Positions 54,102 through 63,566 of a stretch of DNA of 64,000 nucleotides are shown piece by piece. Source of the stretch: Qingshengfaniella alkalisoli (GTDB lineage Bacteria > Pseudomonadota > Alphaproteobacteria > Rhodobacterales > Rhodobacteraceae); assembly GCF_007855645.1 (NCBI RefSeq), contig NZ_CP042262.1:124001-188000 (forward strand), in the 5' to 3' direction. Under the pieces are notes generated by a model that worked only from the letters and a program-made list of their open reading frames with translations, was not told the origin of the DNA and searched no databases. The translations under genes were made by a program, and so were the position numbers. Each line of letters begins with the position of its first letter. Position 1 is the stretch's first letter.

Positions 54102-55313
54102 ATGAAAGGTCTCGGAACGTTGGCTACTCTTCTCATAGCCTTGCTGATTGCCTCTCCCGTTATTGCGCAAGACGCCGAAGACTACAGGATCAATCCCGGC
54201 GATCGGTTGTCTGTTGCCGTCTACGGAAATCCGGATCAGTCTGGCGACCTACAGATCGATGCGACGGGCACCGTTGTCCATCCTCTTGCAGGAACGGTTC
54301 GTGCGGTCGATCGGACGCTGGCGGAAATCCAGACTGAAATCACTGAAAAGCTGGCTGAATATCTTCCCAATCCAACGGTAACGGTAAGCATCGCCGCGTA
54401 TTCGCCTGTTTTTGTGTTGGGCGATGTCGAAGCACCCGGAGAATACGCGTATCGACCGGGGCTGAACGCTCTGCAGCTAATCGCGTTGGCTGGTGGCGTC
54501 AGCGACCAGTTGGGACTGCAAAACGGCGTTCTCGATATCATCGAGGCGCAGCGACAGGCGGAAGAGCTTTCAGTTCGGATTTTTGCAGCCAACGTCATGA
54601 TCGAGCGGTTGAAAAGTGAGCTGTCAGGGCAGAATTTCAATTCCTATGACGGCGTGGTGCCCCCGGTCGTAACCGAAGTGGATCGCGTAAGAATTTTAGC
54701 CGATGAGCGGCAGGTTTTCGATCTTCGCAAGGAACAGATGGCAGCCGCTGATCGTGGCCGCGTCGCGTTGATCGAAAGCTATAACCTTGAAATAGAATCG
54801 CTGGAGCGAAGCGTTGAACTCTATGAAGAAGAACTCGCGCTGACGAACGAAGACCTGGACGCCACGCAATCGCTTGTGGACAAGGGTCTATCTTCACCGG
54901 CGCGTCTTCGCGAAGTACAACGCGCCCAATCTGCCATGCACCGGGATCTACTGGAAGTTCAGATGTATCTGTCTCGTGCGCGCCACGGCAGGCTTGAAGC
55001 GGAACGGCAGCGCGCGGATTCAGACGCGGTTTTCCGTGCGACGGTTGGCGAGGCATTGAAACTCGCGCATTCCGAATTGGCCCAATCGAAGCTGCAATTG
55101 CAGGCGATTTCAAAGACCATCTCGACGTTGCGGATAGCCCGGGAACAAATGGGCGCCAGTTCCGATTCTGCGCCGCGTATCACATTGACGGTAACGAGGG
55201 GCGATGGCGCAGATGGCACCGACATTTCCATCACTGAAGGCACACAGCTATTGCCCGGCGACATTCTGGAGGTCTCTCGCCCCGCGCCGTTTCTGGCGGA
55301 CATAACCAACTGA
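54102..55313 (+). CDS. Polysaccharide export protein (Wza/ExoF-like) with coiled coil
   Basis: A 403-residue exported protein. The signal peptide (residues 1-22, cut after VIA-QD) has no lipobox Cys, unlike Wza. A Poly_export domain (about 25-105: YRINPGDRLSVAVYGNPDQ) is followed by an SLBB domain (about 108-150: VFVLGDVEAPGEYAYRPGLN) and a long helical coiled coil (about 165-370). That layout is ExoF-like. The ATG at 54102 lies 1 base after the co-polymerase stop. It probably links the co-polymerase to an outer-membrane exit. Confidence 0.87.
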   Translation: MKGLGTLATLLIALLIASPVIAQDAEDYRINPGDRLSVAVYGNPDQSGDLQIDATGTVVHPLAGTVRAVDRTLAEIQTEITEKLAEYLPNPTVTVSIAAYSPVFVLGDVEAPGEYAYRPGLNALQLIALAGGVSDQLGLQNGVLDIIEAQRQAEELSVRIFAANVMIERLKSELSGQNFNSYDGVVPPVVTEVDRVRILADERQVFDLRKEQMAAADRGRVALIESYNLEIESLERSVELYEEELALTNEDLDATQSLVDKGLSSPARLREVQRAQSAMHRDLLEVQMYLSRARHGRLEAERQRADSDAVFRATVGEALKLAHSELAQSKLQLQAISKTISTLRIAREQMGASSDSAPRITLTVTRGDGADGTDISITEGTQLLPGDILEVSRPAPFLADITN

Positions 55314-55570
55314 GGAGAGGATGCTCAACGGTGCGAATATGACAGGCTAGGGGTTCACCTGCCAATGGTGGCCTTCGCGGCAGCGCTGCAAGCACCTGAA
55401 CCAATCTTTCGGCTAGCCGACCGTAAAACGGATGATGGTAAGCGCTTGTCCGAATGATCACTCGTTTAAGCACACGATCGGTTATCTGATTGGCGGCAGA
55501 ATTGCATGCGGCGTGTTGGCGGGGGTTCACGTTGCGATCGAGGCGGAAAATTTTGGCGCGGGCTATTCGT

Positions 55571-56839
55571 ATGAGAGTGATACTTGTTAACCGTTTCTTC
55601 TATCCTGACGAGTCCGCCACCAGCCGGATGTTGTCAGGGCTCGCCTTTTCTCTCGCACACGAAGGTATTGAAGTGACGGCGCTTTGCGGCTGTCGACCCG
55701 GTGATGACGAGAGTACCCTGGGCAAACATACCGAACGTGGCGTCGAGATCGTCAGGTTGTCTTCAACGAAGGGCGAACGTCATGGTCTCATCTGGCGCGC
55801 CCTGAATGATTTACGTTTCCATCTGCGAACTGGTCTGTGGCTTTTACGGAACGTCCAAAGTCGCGATATTTGTGTCATCTGCACTGATCCACCGCTTCAC
55901 AGTGTCAGCGCGGCGCCCGCCATCGTCTTTCGCGGTGGTCTCATGGTGAACTGGGCCTTCGACCTGTTTCCGGACGTCGCCATAGAACTTGGTGTTATTC
56001 AGCGTCGTCGCGTCTTGGCACGCAGCATGCTATTTCTGCGAGATCTGTCGTTGCGCTCCGCCGCGCGTATTGTCTGCCCAATCGGATCCATGGCCGAGAG
56101 ACTTGTCGAGCGGGGTCATCCTCGCGAGAAGCTCATCGTGATACGCCTTTGGTCAAATGGCGACGAAATCGCACCCGTCGCTGCGAACGATAACCCGCTT
56201 CGACAAAACTGGGGTTACAAAGATCAACTGGTGATCGGCCATTCAGGAAATTTTGGCCGGGCGCATGACTTTACGACGCTTATCGGTGCCGCCAACCTTC
56301 TGAAGGACGATCCACGCATCCAATTTCTGCTTGTTGGCAACGGGGTGAAACGCACTGAGGTAGAAGAACAAGTCAGGACACTCGGCCTGAGCAACGTCTC
56401 ATTCCAACCGCTTCAGCCCCGCGAGAAGCTTAGCGAAAGCATGTCGGTAGCCGATGCACATGTGGTGTCCCTTTTCCCTGAATTGGAAAGTTGCATTGTT
56501 CCAAGTAAGTTTTATGGGGTGCTCGCGGCAGGCCGTCCCACCCTATTCGTCGGTAGTCGGGAAGGCGAAGTCGCTCGCATCTGCGCCGATGCGGACTGCG
56601 GTGTCCAAGTCGATATAGGTGATGTCAATGCGTTGACCCGCCAGATTCTCCGACTGCGAGACGATCCTGGACGACGCTTGGCGATGGGCCAACGGGCACG
56701 AAACCTGTTTCTGTCCGATTACAGTCGTCAGCGCGGCATGGGCGAATGGCGGGCGTTACTTGACGATCTGGCGCAGCCCTCGTCCGGTGAGGTCTCTCCG
56801 GGTATTTCGGCCCCCCAGCCTGGCGGGGTCGGGAAATGA
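55571..56839 (+). CDS. Glycosyltransferase, family 4 type (WcaI-like)
   Basis: A 422-residue GT-B enzyme. It opens MRVILVNRFFYPDESATSRML, a WcaI-like N-terminus; the C-domain has VIGHSGNFGRAHDFTTLIGA and PSKFYGVLAAGRPTLFVG. The ATG at 55571 fits the family start; the frame is open 81 bases earlier. The preceding 257-base gap shows no gene. It overlaps the next glycosyltransferase by ATGA. Confidence 0.86.
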   Translation: MRVILVNRFFYPDESATSRMLSGLAFSLAHEGIEVTALCGCRPGDDESTLGKHTERGVEIVRLSSTKGERHGLIWRALNDLRFHLRTGLWLLRNVQSRDICVICTDPPLHSVSAAPAIVFRGGLMVNWAFDLFPDVAIELGVIQRRRVLARSMLFLRDLSLRSAARIVCPIGSMAERLVERGHPREKLIVIRLWSNGDEIAPVAANDNPLRQNWGYKDQLVIGHSGNFGRAHDFTTLIGAANLLKDDPRIQFLLVGNGVKRTEVEEQVRTLGLSNVSFQPLQPREKLSESMSVADAHVVSLFPELESCIVPSKFYGVLAAGRPTLFVGSREGEVARICADADCGVQVDIGDVNALTRQILRLRDDPGRRLAMGQRARNLFLSDYSRQRGMGEWRALLDDLAQPSSGEVSPGISAPQPGGVGK

Positions 56840-58053
56840 CCGCGGACGTGATCGTATGCCATCTTGGGGCGCGACGGCACTATGCCGAGGCGCGGATGTT
56901 GGCGACACACCACCGGCTCGCCTGGTTCTGCACGGACATCTGCGCGACGACCGGGTGGACATCGCCCTTGTCGCGCCTGCCGGCGTGTATAGGACCGGCA
57001 GCGCTGCGGCGGCTGGCCGGTCGCGTGCCGGAGGGTGTGCCGCCCGGTCGTATCGTGTCCTTTCCGCTTTTCGGGCTCCACTCCGCGGTCGTACGCTCCT
57101 TCGGGCATGATGAAACCGACGTGATCCGCCATGCGATCTGGGCCGGTCAAAGGTTTTCGCAATTGGTGGCGCGGCGAGGCTTCAACGGCGCACAAGGCTT
57201 GTACACCATCTCCGGTGAGGGCTTGGAAATGATCCGAGTCGCGAAGGCAGAGGGCCTATGGGTCGCCGTGGATCAGATTAATGCGCCGCATGAACTTCTC
57301 GAACGCCTCGTTGAAAAGGAGCGCCAGCGGTTTCCCGGATGGAGTTCGAGACAACCAACATCTGTAACCGTCGCTCAGTCCTTCGCAGATCGTGAGCGCG
57401 CCGAGTGGGAACTCGCTGACGTCATTGTCTGCCCGTCCGAGTTTGTGCGTGATGGCATCGACGCAGTCGGCGGCCCGGTGGAGAAATGTGTGGTGGTTCC
57501 CTCTGGTGTTAACGGCGAAATCACTTCGAACACAGGTTCGCGCGCACCCGGCCCTCTAAGGGTTCTGACCGCAGGTGCTGTTGGGCTGCGCAAGGGTTCG
57601 CCATATGTGATGGAGGCCGCCGAAAGGATGAAGGAGAAAGCGGAATTTCGGATGGTTGGCCCTGTGAACCTTCCCGAAGCTCCGCTGAAGCGGCTGCGGG
57701 CGACGATAGAGGTGCTAGGTGTCGTACCCCGCAACGCAATGGCCGCGCAATACAAGTGGGCCGATGTGTTTTTGCTTCCGTCAACTTGTGAAGGGTCCGC
57801 GATGGTTGTCTACGAAGCGCTTGCCGCAGGGCTGCCCGTTGTCGTGACGCCCAACACGGGCAGTGTCGTGACGGATGGAAAAGATGGATTCACGGTTCCT
57901 CAGGGCGACAGCGGTGCCATCGTGGAGTGTCTCGAAAGATTGCTCACGGACCCGGAACTTCGGCATCGAATGTCGGAAGTCGCCAGACAAACGGCGGAAA
58001 ACCACACGGTCGCCCGGTATGGTGAACGACTTCTTGCGGCGCTGCCCGGGTAG
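56836..58053 (+). CDS. Glycosyltransferase, family 4 type
   Basis: A 405-residue GT-B enzyme. The N-terminal domain (VIVCHLGARRHYAEARMLAT) is divergent; the C-domain has VLTAGAVGLRKGSPYVMEAAE and the EX7E region LLPSTCEGSAMVVYEALAAG. It is translationally coupled to the upstream transferase and 20 bases from the next one. Linkage and donor cannot be told from sequence. Confidence 0.85.
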   Translation: MTADVIVCHLGARRHYAEARMLATHHRLAWFCTDICATTGWTSPLSRLPACIGPAALRRLAGRVPEGVPPGRIVSFPLFGLHSAVVRSFGHDETDVIRHAIWAGQRFSQLVARRGFNGAQGLYTISGEGLEMIRVAKAEGLWVAVDQINAPHELLERLVEKERQRFPGWSSRQPTSVTVAQSFADRERAEWELADVIVCPSEFVRDGIDAVGGPVEKCVVVPSGVNGEITSNTGSRAPGPLRVLTAGAVGLRKGSPYVMEAAERMKEKAEFRMVGPVNLPEAPLKRLRATIEVLGVVPRNAMAAQYKWADVFLLPSTCEGSAMVVYEALAAGLPVVVTPNTGSVVTDGKDGFTVPQGDSGAIVECLERLLTDPELRHRMSEVARQTAENHTVARYGERLLAALPG

Positions 58054-58073
58054 ATATCGAGGATGCTGATGCC

Positions 58074-59267
58074 ATGGAAATTCTGCACGTCATAGACGAT
58101 CTCGATCCGGCGCATGGTGGTCCACAGAGTGTGGTGGTTCGCCTTGCAGCGGCCCAGGCTGCACATGGAGCGGATGTTGGTCTCGCCAGCTATTCGCCCG
58201 CGCACATCGTTTCCCAAGCGACGGCGGGTATTCCCGGTATCGAACGTGTCGCGATCAGCGTACTTGGTGCGGAGCGTGCGTGGACGGAGCTGATCTGTTC
58301 ACAGGCGGCCAGAATTCTGTCCTCCAGGATAGGATCATCAGATATCGTCCATCTTCATGGAGTGTGGGAGCCACTCTTGTTGCGTGCCTCGCATTTGGCG
58401 AGACGCAAAGATGTGCCCTATGCGATCAGCCCACATGGTATGCTTGATCCGTGGAGTCTTGGCCAGAAGCGCGCCAAGAAAAGCGCCGCCTTGAAGTTGG
58501 GCTTTCGCGCCATGCTGAACAACGCAGCATTCATCCATACGCTCAACCAAGACGAGAGCAGGCTACTTGCGCCGCTTCAACTGACGGCACCGACGCGGAC
58601 GATTCCGAACGGGATATATATGGAAGAAGTGGATAGGTTCGCAAGGCGCGGCCATTTCAGATCGCGCTTCCCAGACATCGGCCCTGATCCCTATATTCTA
58701 TTCTTGTCGCGCCTGCACCCCAAGAAGGGGCTTAACGTTCTGGCGGATGCCTTCGCAATGCTGAAGCAACGGCGTCCTGACATCCGGTTGGTCGTTGCGG
58801 GGCCCGACGCCGGAGCGCTCTCGTCATTTAGAACGATCATTTTGGCGCATGAGATCGAAGACGCGGTACATGTTGTCGGACCACTTTACGGAGCGGCGAA
58901 ATTCGAGGCTCTCGCAGATGCAGCCTGCTTTTGCTTGCCAAGCTATCAAGAGGGTTTCAGCGTCGCGATCACCGAAGCGTTGGCTTGCGCCACGCCTGTC
59001 GTGATTTCCGAGCAATGCCATTTCCCGGAGGTAAGAACCATCCAGGCAGGGCGCGTGCTGCCCCTGTCCGCGCAGGCGTTCGCTGACGGGCTTTACGATG
59101 TTCTCGCTGATCGAAACAAAGCACGCGCGATGGGCGAACTTGGTCGTCGCTTCGTTGCCGAGAACCTGACCTGGGACAAGATCGCCGCACAATCACTCGC
59201 GATATATGAAAGCCACCGCTCCTCCACGCATCCAACCGCAACGGGAATAGTCAGCGCGACGAACTGA
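58074..59267 (+). CDS. Glycosyltransferase, family 4 type
   Basis: A 397-residue GT-B enzyme. EILHVIDDLDPAHGGPQSVVV at the start contains the GG(P/A) acceptor-side loop; YILFLSRLHPKKGLNVLADAF and the EX7E region CLPSYQEGFSVAITEALAC mark the C-domain. It is the last plus-strand gene of the export/transferase operon. Its 3' end overlaps the convergent acyltransferase gene by 17 bases. Confidence 0.88.
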   Translation: MEILHVIDDLDPAHGGPQSVVVRLAAAQAAHGADVGLASYSPAHIVSQATAGIPGIERVAISVLGAERAWTELICSQAARILSSRIGSSDIVHLHGVWEPLLLRASHLARRKDVPYAISPHGMLDPWSLGQKRAKKSAALKLGFRAMLNNAAFIHTLNQDESRLLAPLQLTAPTRTIPNGIYMEEVDRFARRGHFRSRFPDIGPDPYILFLSRLHPKKGLNVLADAFAMLKQRRPDIRLVVAGPDAGALSSFRTIILAHEIEDAVHVVGPLYGAAKFEALADAACFCLPSYQEGFSVAITEALACATPVVISEQCHFPEVRTIQAGRVLPLSAQAFADGLYDVLADRNKARAMGELGRRFVAENLTWDKIAAQSLAIYESHRSSTHPTATGIVSATN

Positions 59268-59853
59268 ATGTCTCGAAGTTGAACGGTTGACGATTTCTAA
59301 GTGCCTTGGCGGGGTTCCCAGCATAAACGACCCATGGGTCAAGTGAACGCATGGCCACGCCGCGCGCGCCGAGGACAGCGCCTTCGCCAATATGCACTCC
59401 TGGCCCGACAAAGGCTTCGGCAGCAATCCAGGCGTCTGCACCGACAGTGATCGCGCTGGCGCGCATCGGAAAATCTGGTCGATCGATGTCGTGACCTGCC
59501 GTGCAAAGATGGGCACCCTGCGAAATGTTTGCTCGCCCATGCAACGTCACGGGCGCGACATTATAGCAGTTCACCTTCGGTCCCAGTGAACTGTGCGGCG
59601 CCATTTCCAGATGGCCCGGCCACCAGATGCGCACACTGGATCGGACTCTTGCAGTTGGATGAATTTTTGCCCCGAAGGCGGTCAGTAGGGCGCGGCGCAG
59701 CGGCATCCAGCCCGGCGGCGTCCAGCGCGCGCCGATCAACCAGCAGATGATCCACAAAAGCCGGGACATCCGATGATTCAGAGAAAATGTCGGAGCCCCA
59801 AGTACGGGTAGCGCGCGTTGATCATCTGGTTTTCTTGTGCCGTGGGCAGTCAT
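59251..59853 (-). CDS. Hexapeptide-repeat acyltransferase (WcaF-like)
   Basis: A 200-residue left-handed beta-helix acyltransferase. Imperfect hexad repeats run from about 75 to 185 (IHPTARVRSSVRIWWPGHLE, ANISQGAHLCTAGHDIDRP with the candidate catalytic His, AFVGPGVHIGEGAVLGARGV). The ATG at 59853 has AGGAGG 6 bases upstream; the frame is open 216 bases further into the polymerase gene. It probably O-acetylates a sugar of the repeat unit. Its start lies just after the polymerase stop. Confidence 0.86.
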   Translation of the reverse strand: MTAHGTRKPDDQRALPVLGAPTFSLNHRMSRLLWIICWLIGARWTPPGWMPLRRALLTAFGAKIHPTARVRSSVRIWWPGHLEMAPHSSLGPKVNCYNVAPVTLHGRANISQGAHLCTAGHDIDRPDFPMRASAITVGADAWIAAEAFVGPGVHIGEGAVLGARGVAMRSLDPWVVYAGNPAKALRNRQPFNFETFSSSR

Positions 59854-59854
59854 G

Positions 59855-61102
59855 CTAGGCCTCCTGAACATGCCGGGTCGTCGGTCGTGCCAGCGCATAG
59901 GCAAAGACCGGGGTACAGAAGACGAGCATATGCACCCACCCGGACAGCACCCAGTCGGTTTGGTGTGAGAACGCATGCATAGCGGGCACGACGCTAAGGA
60001 TATAGACGAACTGGCCGAGCGTGTCGCCTCGCTGCGCCGAGTTCCAGATGCGCCGCAATATGTAAGCAAGCAGGAAGAACTTCAGAGCACCCAAATACCA
60101 GAAGGACTGGAACGCATCTGACATACCTGTCATTGTTGACCCGGTCGCCGGTTGAAAATCCCGAGGGACACCAGGAGTAGATACCATCAACTCCTGTTTC
60201 ACATCGGCTCCAACGAAGCGCGAGGGCACATAGTTCCACACCAGATTGTTCCAGTGAATCGAGCCATAATCAAACCGCGACGTGGCATCGATATGGTCGA
60301 TCAGGATCATCGCATATCGCAGTTCATGCCCTCCGTCTTGAAAGCTTTCTGTTAGGTTGCCGACAAAATCGATCTTGTAGATCTGGCTCATCTCCGGACC
60401 CGAATTGGCCCGGGTAACGTTGCGGTACTCCGACATGCTTGCAGTGCCCAGTACGGCGACGGCGACGGCGCCAATGAGCAACATCCGCGACATCTTCCGC
60501 CCGCGCTGGAACCAGAACGCAAGCGCGAAGATCATAAACAACTCGGCCGCTTCCGCACGCTTACCCGTCACAACTATCCGGTCCAGATAGAACATCGTGT
60601 CGATGGCGATCACGGCGAGCATCCATTTGGTCGGGCGCCTGGCAAAACAAAGGCAGGCAATCGTCAAGCCATAGGTCATCAGACGTGCAAAGAAGAGATA
60701 CTTGACCGGCGCGCCCGAGATTTGCACTCCCACGATCGCCTCACCCGGTATCTGGCCAAGCTTGTAGTAGAAATATGCGCCGATCAGTGAAAAGACGGTC
60801 GCCACTTCCATAAGCCGTCTCTCCGACAAGTCCGCCCGCAGCAGATCAATCGGACGGCGTGCGATCTGCCAGCCCACCAGCAGGAACAGAAAGCAAAGCA
60901 ACGTCATGAATATGGTCTTGTCGTACGCGCCGACCGGCAGAAACGGTGCGTAGAGCAACGAAATCGCCTGAGGCAGGACGAAGGAAGCCACAATCAAGCC
61001 GGCGAGGAACGGCAGTTCGAAGATGCGCCGGGTATCCACCAATCCGCGAAACAAGCATCCGAGCGTCAGCGCGACGAGCGCAACAAGAAGTATGTTACTC
61101 AT
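59855..61102 (-). CDS. Putative O-antigen/EPS polymerase (Wzy-like)
   Basis: A 415-residue inner-membrane protein with about 10-12 hydrophobic segments and a large periplasmic-type loop in the second half (about 255-330: MSEYRNVTRANSGPEMSQIY, DATSRFDYGSIHWNNLVWNY). Sequence identity among Wzy proteins is low, so the call rests on topology and on the neighbouring flippase, co-polymerase and transferases. It lies between a family 2 transferase and the acyltransferase in one minus-strand operon. Confidence 0.72.
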   Translation of the reverse strand: MSNILLVALVALTLGCLFRGLVDTRRIFELPFLAGLIVASFVLPQAISLLYAPFLPVGAYDKTIFMTLLCFLFLLVGWQIARRPIDLLRADLSERRLMEVATVFSLIGAYFYYKLGQIPGEAIVGVQISGAPVKYLFFARLMTYGLTIACLCFARRPTKWMLAVIAIDTMFYLDRIVVTGKRAEAAELFMIFALAFWFQRGRKMSRMLLIGAVAVAVLGTASMSEYRNVTRANSGPEMSQIYKIDFVGNLTESFQDGGHELRYAMILIDHIDATSRFDYGSIHWNNLVWNYVPSRFVGADVKQELMVSTPGVPRDFQPATGSTMTGMSDAFQSFWYLGALKFFLLAYILRRIWNSAQRGDTLGQFVYILSVVPAMHAFSHQTDWVLSGWVHMLVFCTPVFAYALARPTTRHVQEA

Positions 61103-61120
61103 CGGCCCAGCCCCGCCGCG

Positions 61121-61954
61121 TTACGTCGACTGGCCGAGCTGGCGCCTCCGCCGTTCGGCGGTTTTGACCACGATCATGAGTTCATAGCTGGCAAGCATCC
61201 GACAATAGGTGAAGCCGGCCCATCCGTCGAGAATCCCACCGCGCAGCACATACATATACAGGAAGCGTTGCGTCGGGCGAAACGGCAAGCGTGCGGCAAT
61301 GGCCTTTATTGCGTAACGCCTGTCGGTCGGATCAGGTGACAAGAGATCTCGCCAGCTTGTTGCTTGGGAAGTGACTTCCTCGGTGGCGATCATGGCTTCG
61401 TCTGATGAGTAACGGTTGTGCTTGTCATACCAAGCCTCAAGCCCCTTGTTAAAGCTGTAATGGAGGTAGTGCGATGTGAGCTTTCCGCTCGGCCCATCGC
61501 CGACGCAGCGGCAATGTATCAGTCTCTCGAAACGTGTACGCTCGGGGCGTACGAAGCGCGGCATCCATGTGGGATAAAGACTGCTTCTCCGTATCCAGCG
61601 CCCCATGAACATATTCCGATAGCGCGCCAGGAAGAACGCTTCGGGACGTGTCGGATCGCTTGCGATGGCGCACATTTCGTCGCGAAGCTCCGTCGTGCAG
61701 ATCTCGTCGGCATCCGGGATGTAGACCCATGCATGCTTGAACGCGATCTCCTTCATTCCGAAGTTTCTCTGATTTGGTTCATTGTCGAATACGCGTTGCA
61801 CCACCCGAGCACCCGCAGCACGTGCAATTTCAACCGTGCGATCGGTGCTGAAGGAATCGAGCACCACGATGTCGTCGCACCAATCCAGCGCGGCTAAGCA
61901 AGAAGGAAGGTTTTCCTCTTCGTTCAGGGTCAGGATGAGAACCGAAACATTCAT
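61121..61954 (-). CDS. Glycosyltransferase, family 2 (WaaE/KdtX-like)
   Basis: A 277-residue GT-A enzyme of the LPS-core beta-glucosyltransferase type. NVSVLILTLNEEENLPSCLAA and DIVVLDSFSTDRTVEIARAA form the nucleotide-binding half; WVYIPDADEICTTELRDEM holds the DxD metal motif; FNKGLEAWYDKHNRYSSDEA is the typical C-terminal acceptor region. It sits between the WecA-like and Wzy-like genes. Confidence 0.87.
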   Translation of the reverse strand: MNVSVLILTLNEEENLPSCLAALDWCDDIVVLDSFSTDRTVEIARAAGARVVQRVFDNEPNQRNFGMKEIAFKHAWVYIPDADEICTTELRDEMCAIASDPTRPEAFFLARYRNMFMGRWIRRSSLYPTWMPRFVRPERTRFERLIHCRCVGDGPSGKLTSHYLHYSFNKGLEAWYDKHNRYSSDEAMIATEEVTSQATSWRDLLSPDPTDRRYAIKAIAARLPFRPTQRFLYMYVLRGGILDGWAGFTYCRMLASYELMIVVKTAERRRRQLGQST

Positions 61955-62000
61955 CTCTGAATTACCTCCGCCACAAGATGTTTCTTGTCACCACTGCCCG

Positions 62001-63080
62001 TCATCGCTGCTGAAGCGCCGGGACCGATACCCCCGTGGCAGCCCCACTTGCTTGCTTTCCGGCGCTCCGTGCCGCGATGCGTACCAGTGCGGTATGCGCT
62101 GCGACCGGTAACGACAGCCCGAGCAGCATCAGGTTCGCCGGTATGTCCACCATCACGCCCAGGTAGCCTACAGCGCCACATACGAAGGCCGTTGCAGTGA
62201 TCGCTGCCGATGCTTTCTGGTGAGACAATCCCAAATCAAGCAGCAAATGATGAATATGCCACCTGTCGGGTGAAAACGGGCTACGACGCGCGGCAATACG
62301 TCTGATGATCAGGCTGACCGCATCAATGAGCGGCACTGCCACCAACCATAGCAATGCTGCGAAAGTTGGCGCGTTCTCTTTGCTTGCCAATCCCAGGATT
62401 AAATAGGCGAGACCCGCGCCCAATGCCGTGCTGCCCGCATCGCCCAGAAAGGCAGAGGCTCTGGGTCGCCATGCGTTGCGCATATTGAACACCAAGAACC
62501 CCGCTGTTGCCGCAATAGCGATCTCTGCATCACCGGCAATGCCAGCCTCGCCATTTGCAAGTGCAATAAGACACAGCCAGAACAGCGCTGATACTGTCAC
62601 GCCACCAGCGAGGCCATCCAGGCCATCTATCATGTTGATGCTGTTAAGCAGGAGCAACGCGAAGCCAAAGGCCACAATCGTCCCAACCACAGGTGATATT
62701 TGGGGTAAGGATGCGGTTAGGTCGCCCATGGGGACCCCGGCCACGTCTCCGGACACGAACAGCAAAAGTGCCGCGAGGCCATAGCTGACCAAACGTCCAA
62801 GTGCAGGCAATCCGCGTAAGTCGTCGACCGCTCCGATGCAAGCGACGATCAAGACCCAAGCGCAGGCACTCGCGGGCGCGGACAACGCTCCGAAGGTCGC
62901 AGCTACGGCCAGTGCCAGGAGGATTGCCACCCCTCCGCATGTTGGCGTCGCGGCCTCGTGCCGCTTACGTCCCATCGGCACATCCATGAAACCCAAGCGT
63001 GCCGCCAGCGGCTGAAAATAATGGATGACGACAACCACAACAAGAAAGACGTTCAGTAAAATGGTCGGCTGAATACTCAT
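62001..63080 (-). CDS. Undecaprenyl-phosphate glycosyl-1-phosphate transferase (WecA/MraY family)
   Basis: A 359-residue inner-membrane enzyme with about 10-11 membrane segments that starts repeat-unit synthesis by moving a sugar-1-phosphate (GlcNAc-1-P in WecA) onto undecaprenyl phosphate. Family motifs are MGRKRHEAATPTCGGVAILL, NSINMIDGLDGLAGGV, RASAFLGDAGSTALG and the HxHH region RWHIHHLLLDLGLS. It heads the minus-strand operon with the transferase, polymerase and acyltransferase and is the only initiating transferase in the locus. Confidence 0.9.
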   Translation of the reverse strand: MSIQPTILLNVFLVVVVVIHYFQPLAARLGFMDVPMGRKRHEAATPTCGGVAILLALAVAATFGALSAPASACAWVLIVACIGAVDDLRGLPALGRLVSYGLAALLLFVSGDVAGVPMGDLTASLPQISPVVGTIVAFGFALLLLNSINMIDGLDGLAGGVTVSALFWLCLIALANGEAGIAGDAEIAIAATAGFLVFNMRNAWRPRASAFLGDAGSTALGAGLAYLILGLASKENAPTFAALLWLVAVPLIDAVSLIIRRIAARRSPFSPDRWHIHHLLLDLGLSHQKASAAITATAFVCGAVGYLGVMVDIPANLMLLGLSLPVAAHTALVRIAARSAGKQASGAATGVSVPALQQR

Positions 63081-63566
63081 GATCTGATCAACTCGTTTCT
63101 GGTCCGCAAACGCCAGAACGCAAAGGTCGGCTGCGCCATCGACCCTTCGTTCACGATCAGTTTAGAAGTACGATGACCCGCGAGCCGCTACCAATCCGAC
63201 CGAAGTTCGTTCCGTCGAAGGGACGAAGCTCGGGCAAACGTCGCCATGCAAAGTCATACTTTCGGACAGACTTGTCCTTATGTGCATGAGCGTCGTGCCC
63301 ACATCATGGCAGAAGGTCGGAGGCCTACGCTTTTCGATTCGATCCACGTCGTCTCTGCTTAAGCTTCGTCGACTCGAAGCGCTCGAAAAGTGGCCCTTGT
63401 CTTGGTTGGCGCTGCGGGAAAGTCAGCCGCCGGGCTGAAAGCGTGAATGCAGCCAAACAGCATAAGCTCTCACTGAGAGTGGAAAACTGCGGCGACTATA
63501 CATGCGAGTGTCGGTCATCTCGCCATGTTTCATTTCACCCTGCAACGGGCCATAATTTATAGCCTT
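63081..63566. other. Intergenic stretch at the right border of the polysaccharide locus
   Basis: About 485 bases with no supported gene. TTCGTTCC (63206-63213) and GGGACGAA (63220-63227) can form an 8-bp stem with a 6-base loop and one wobble pair. The stretch should hold the promoter of the minus-strand WecA-like operon. Confidence 0.4.
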
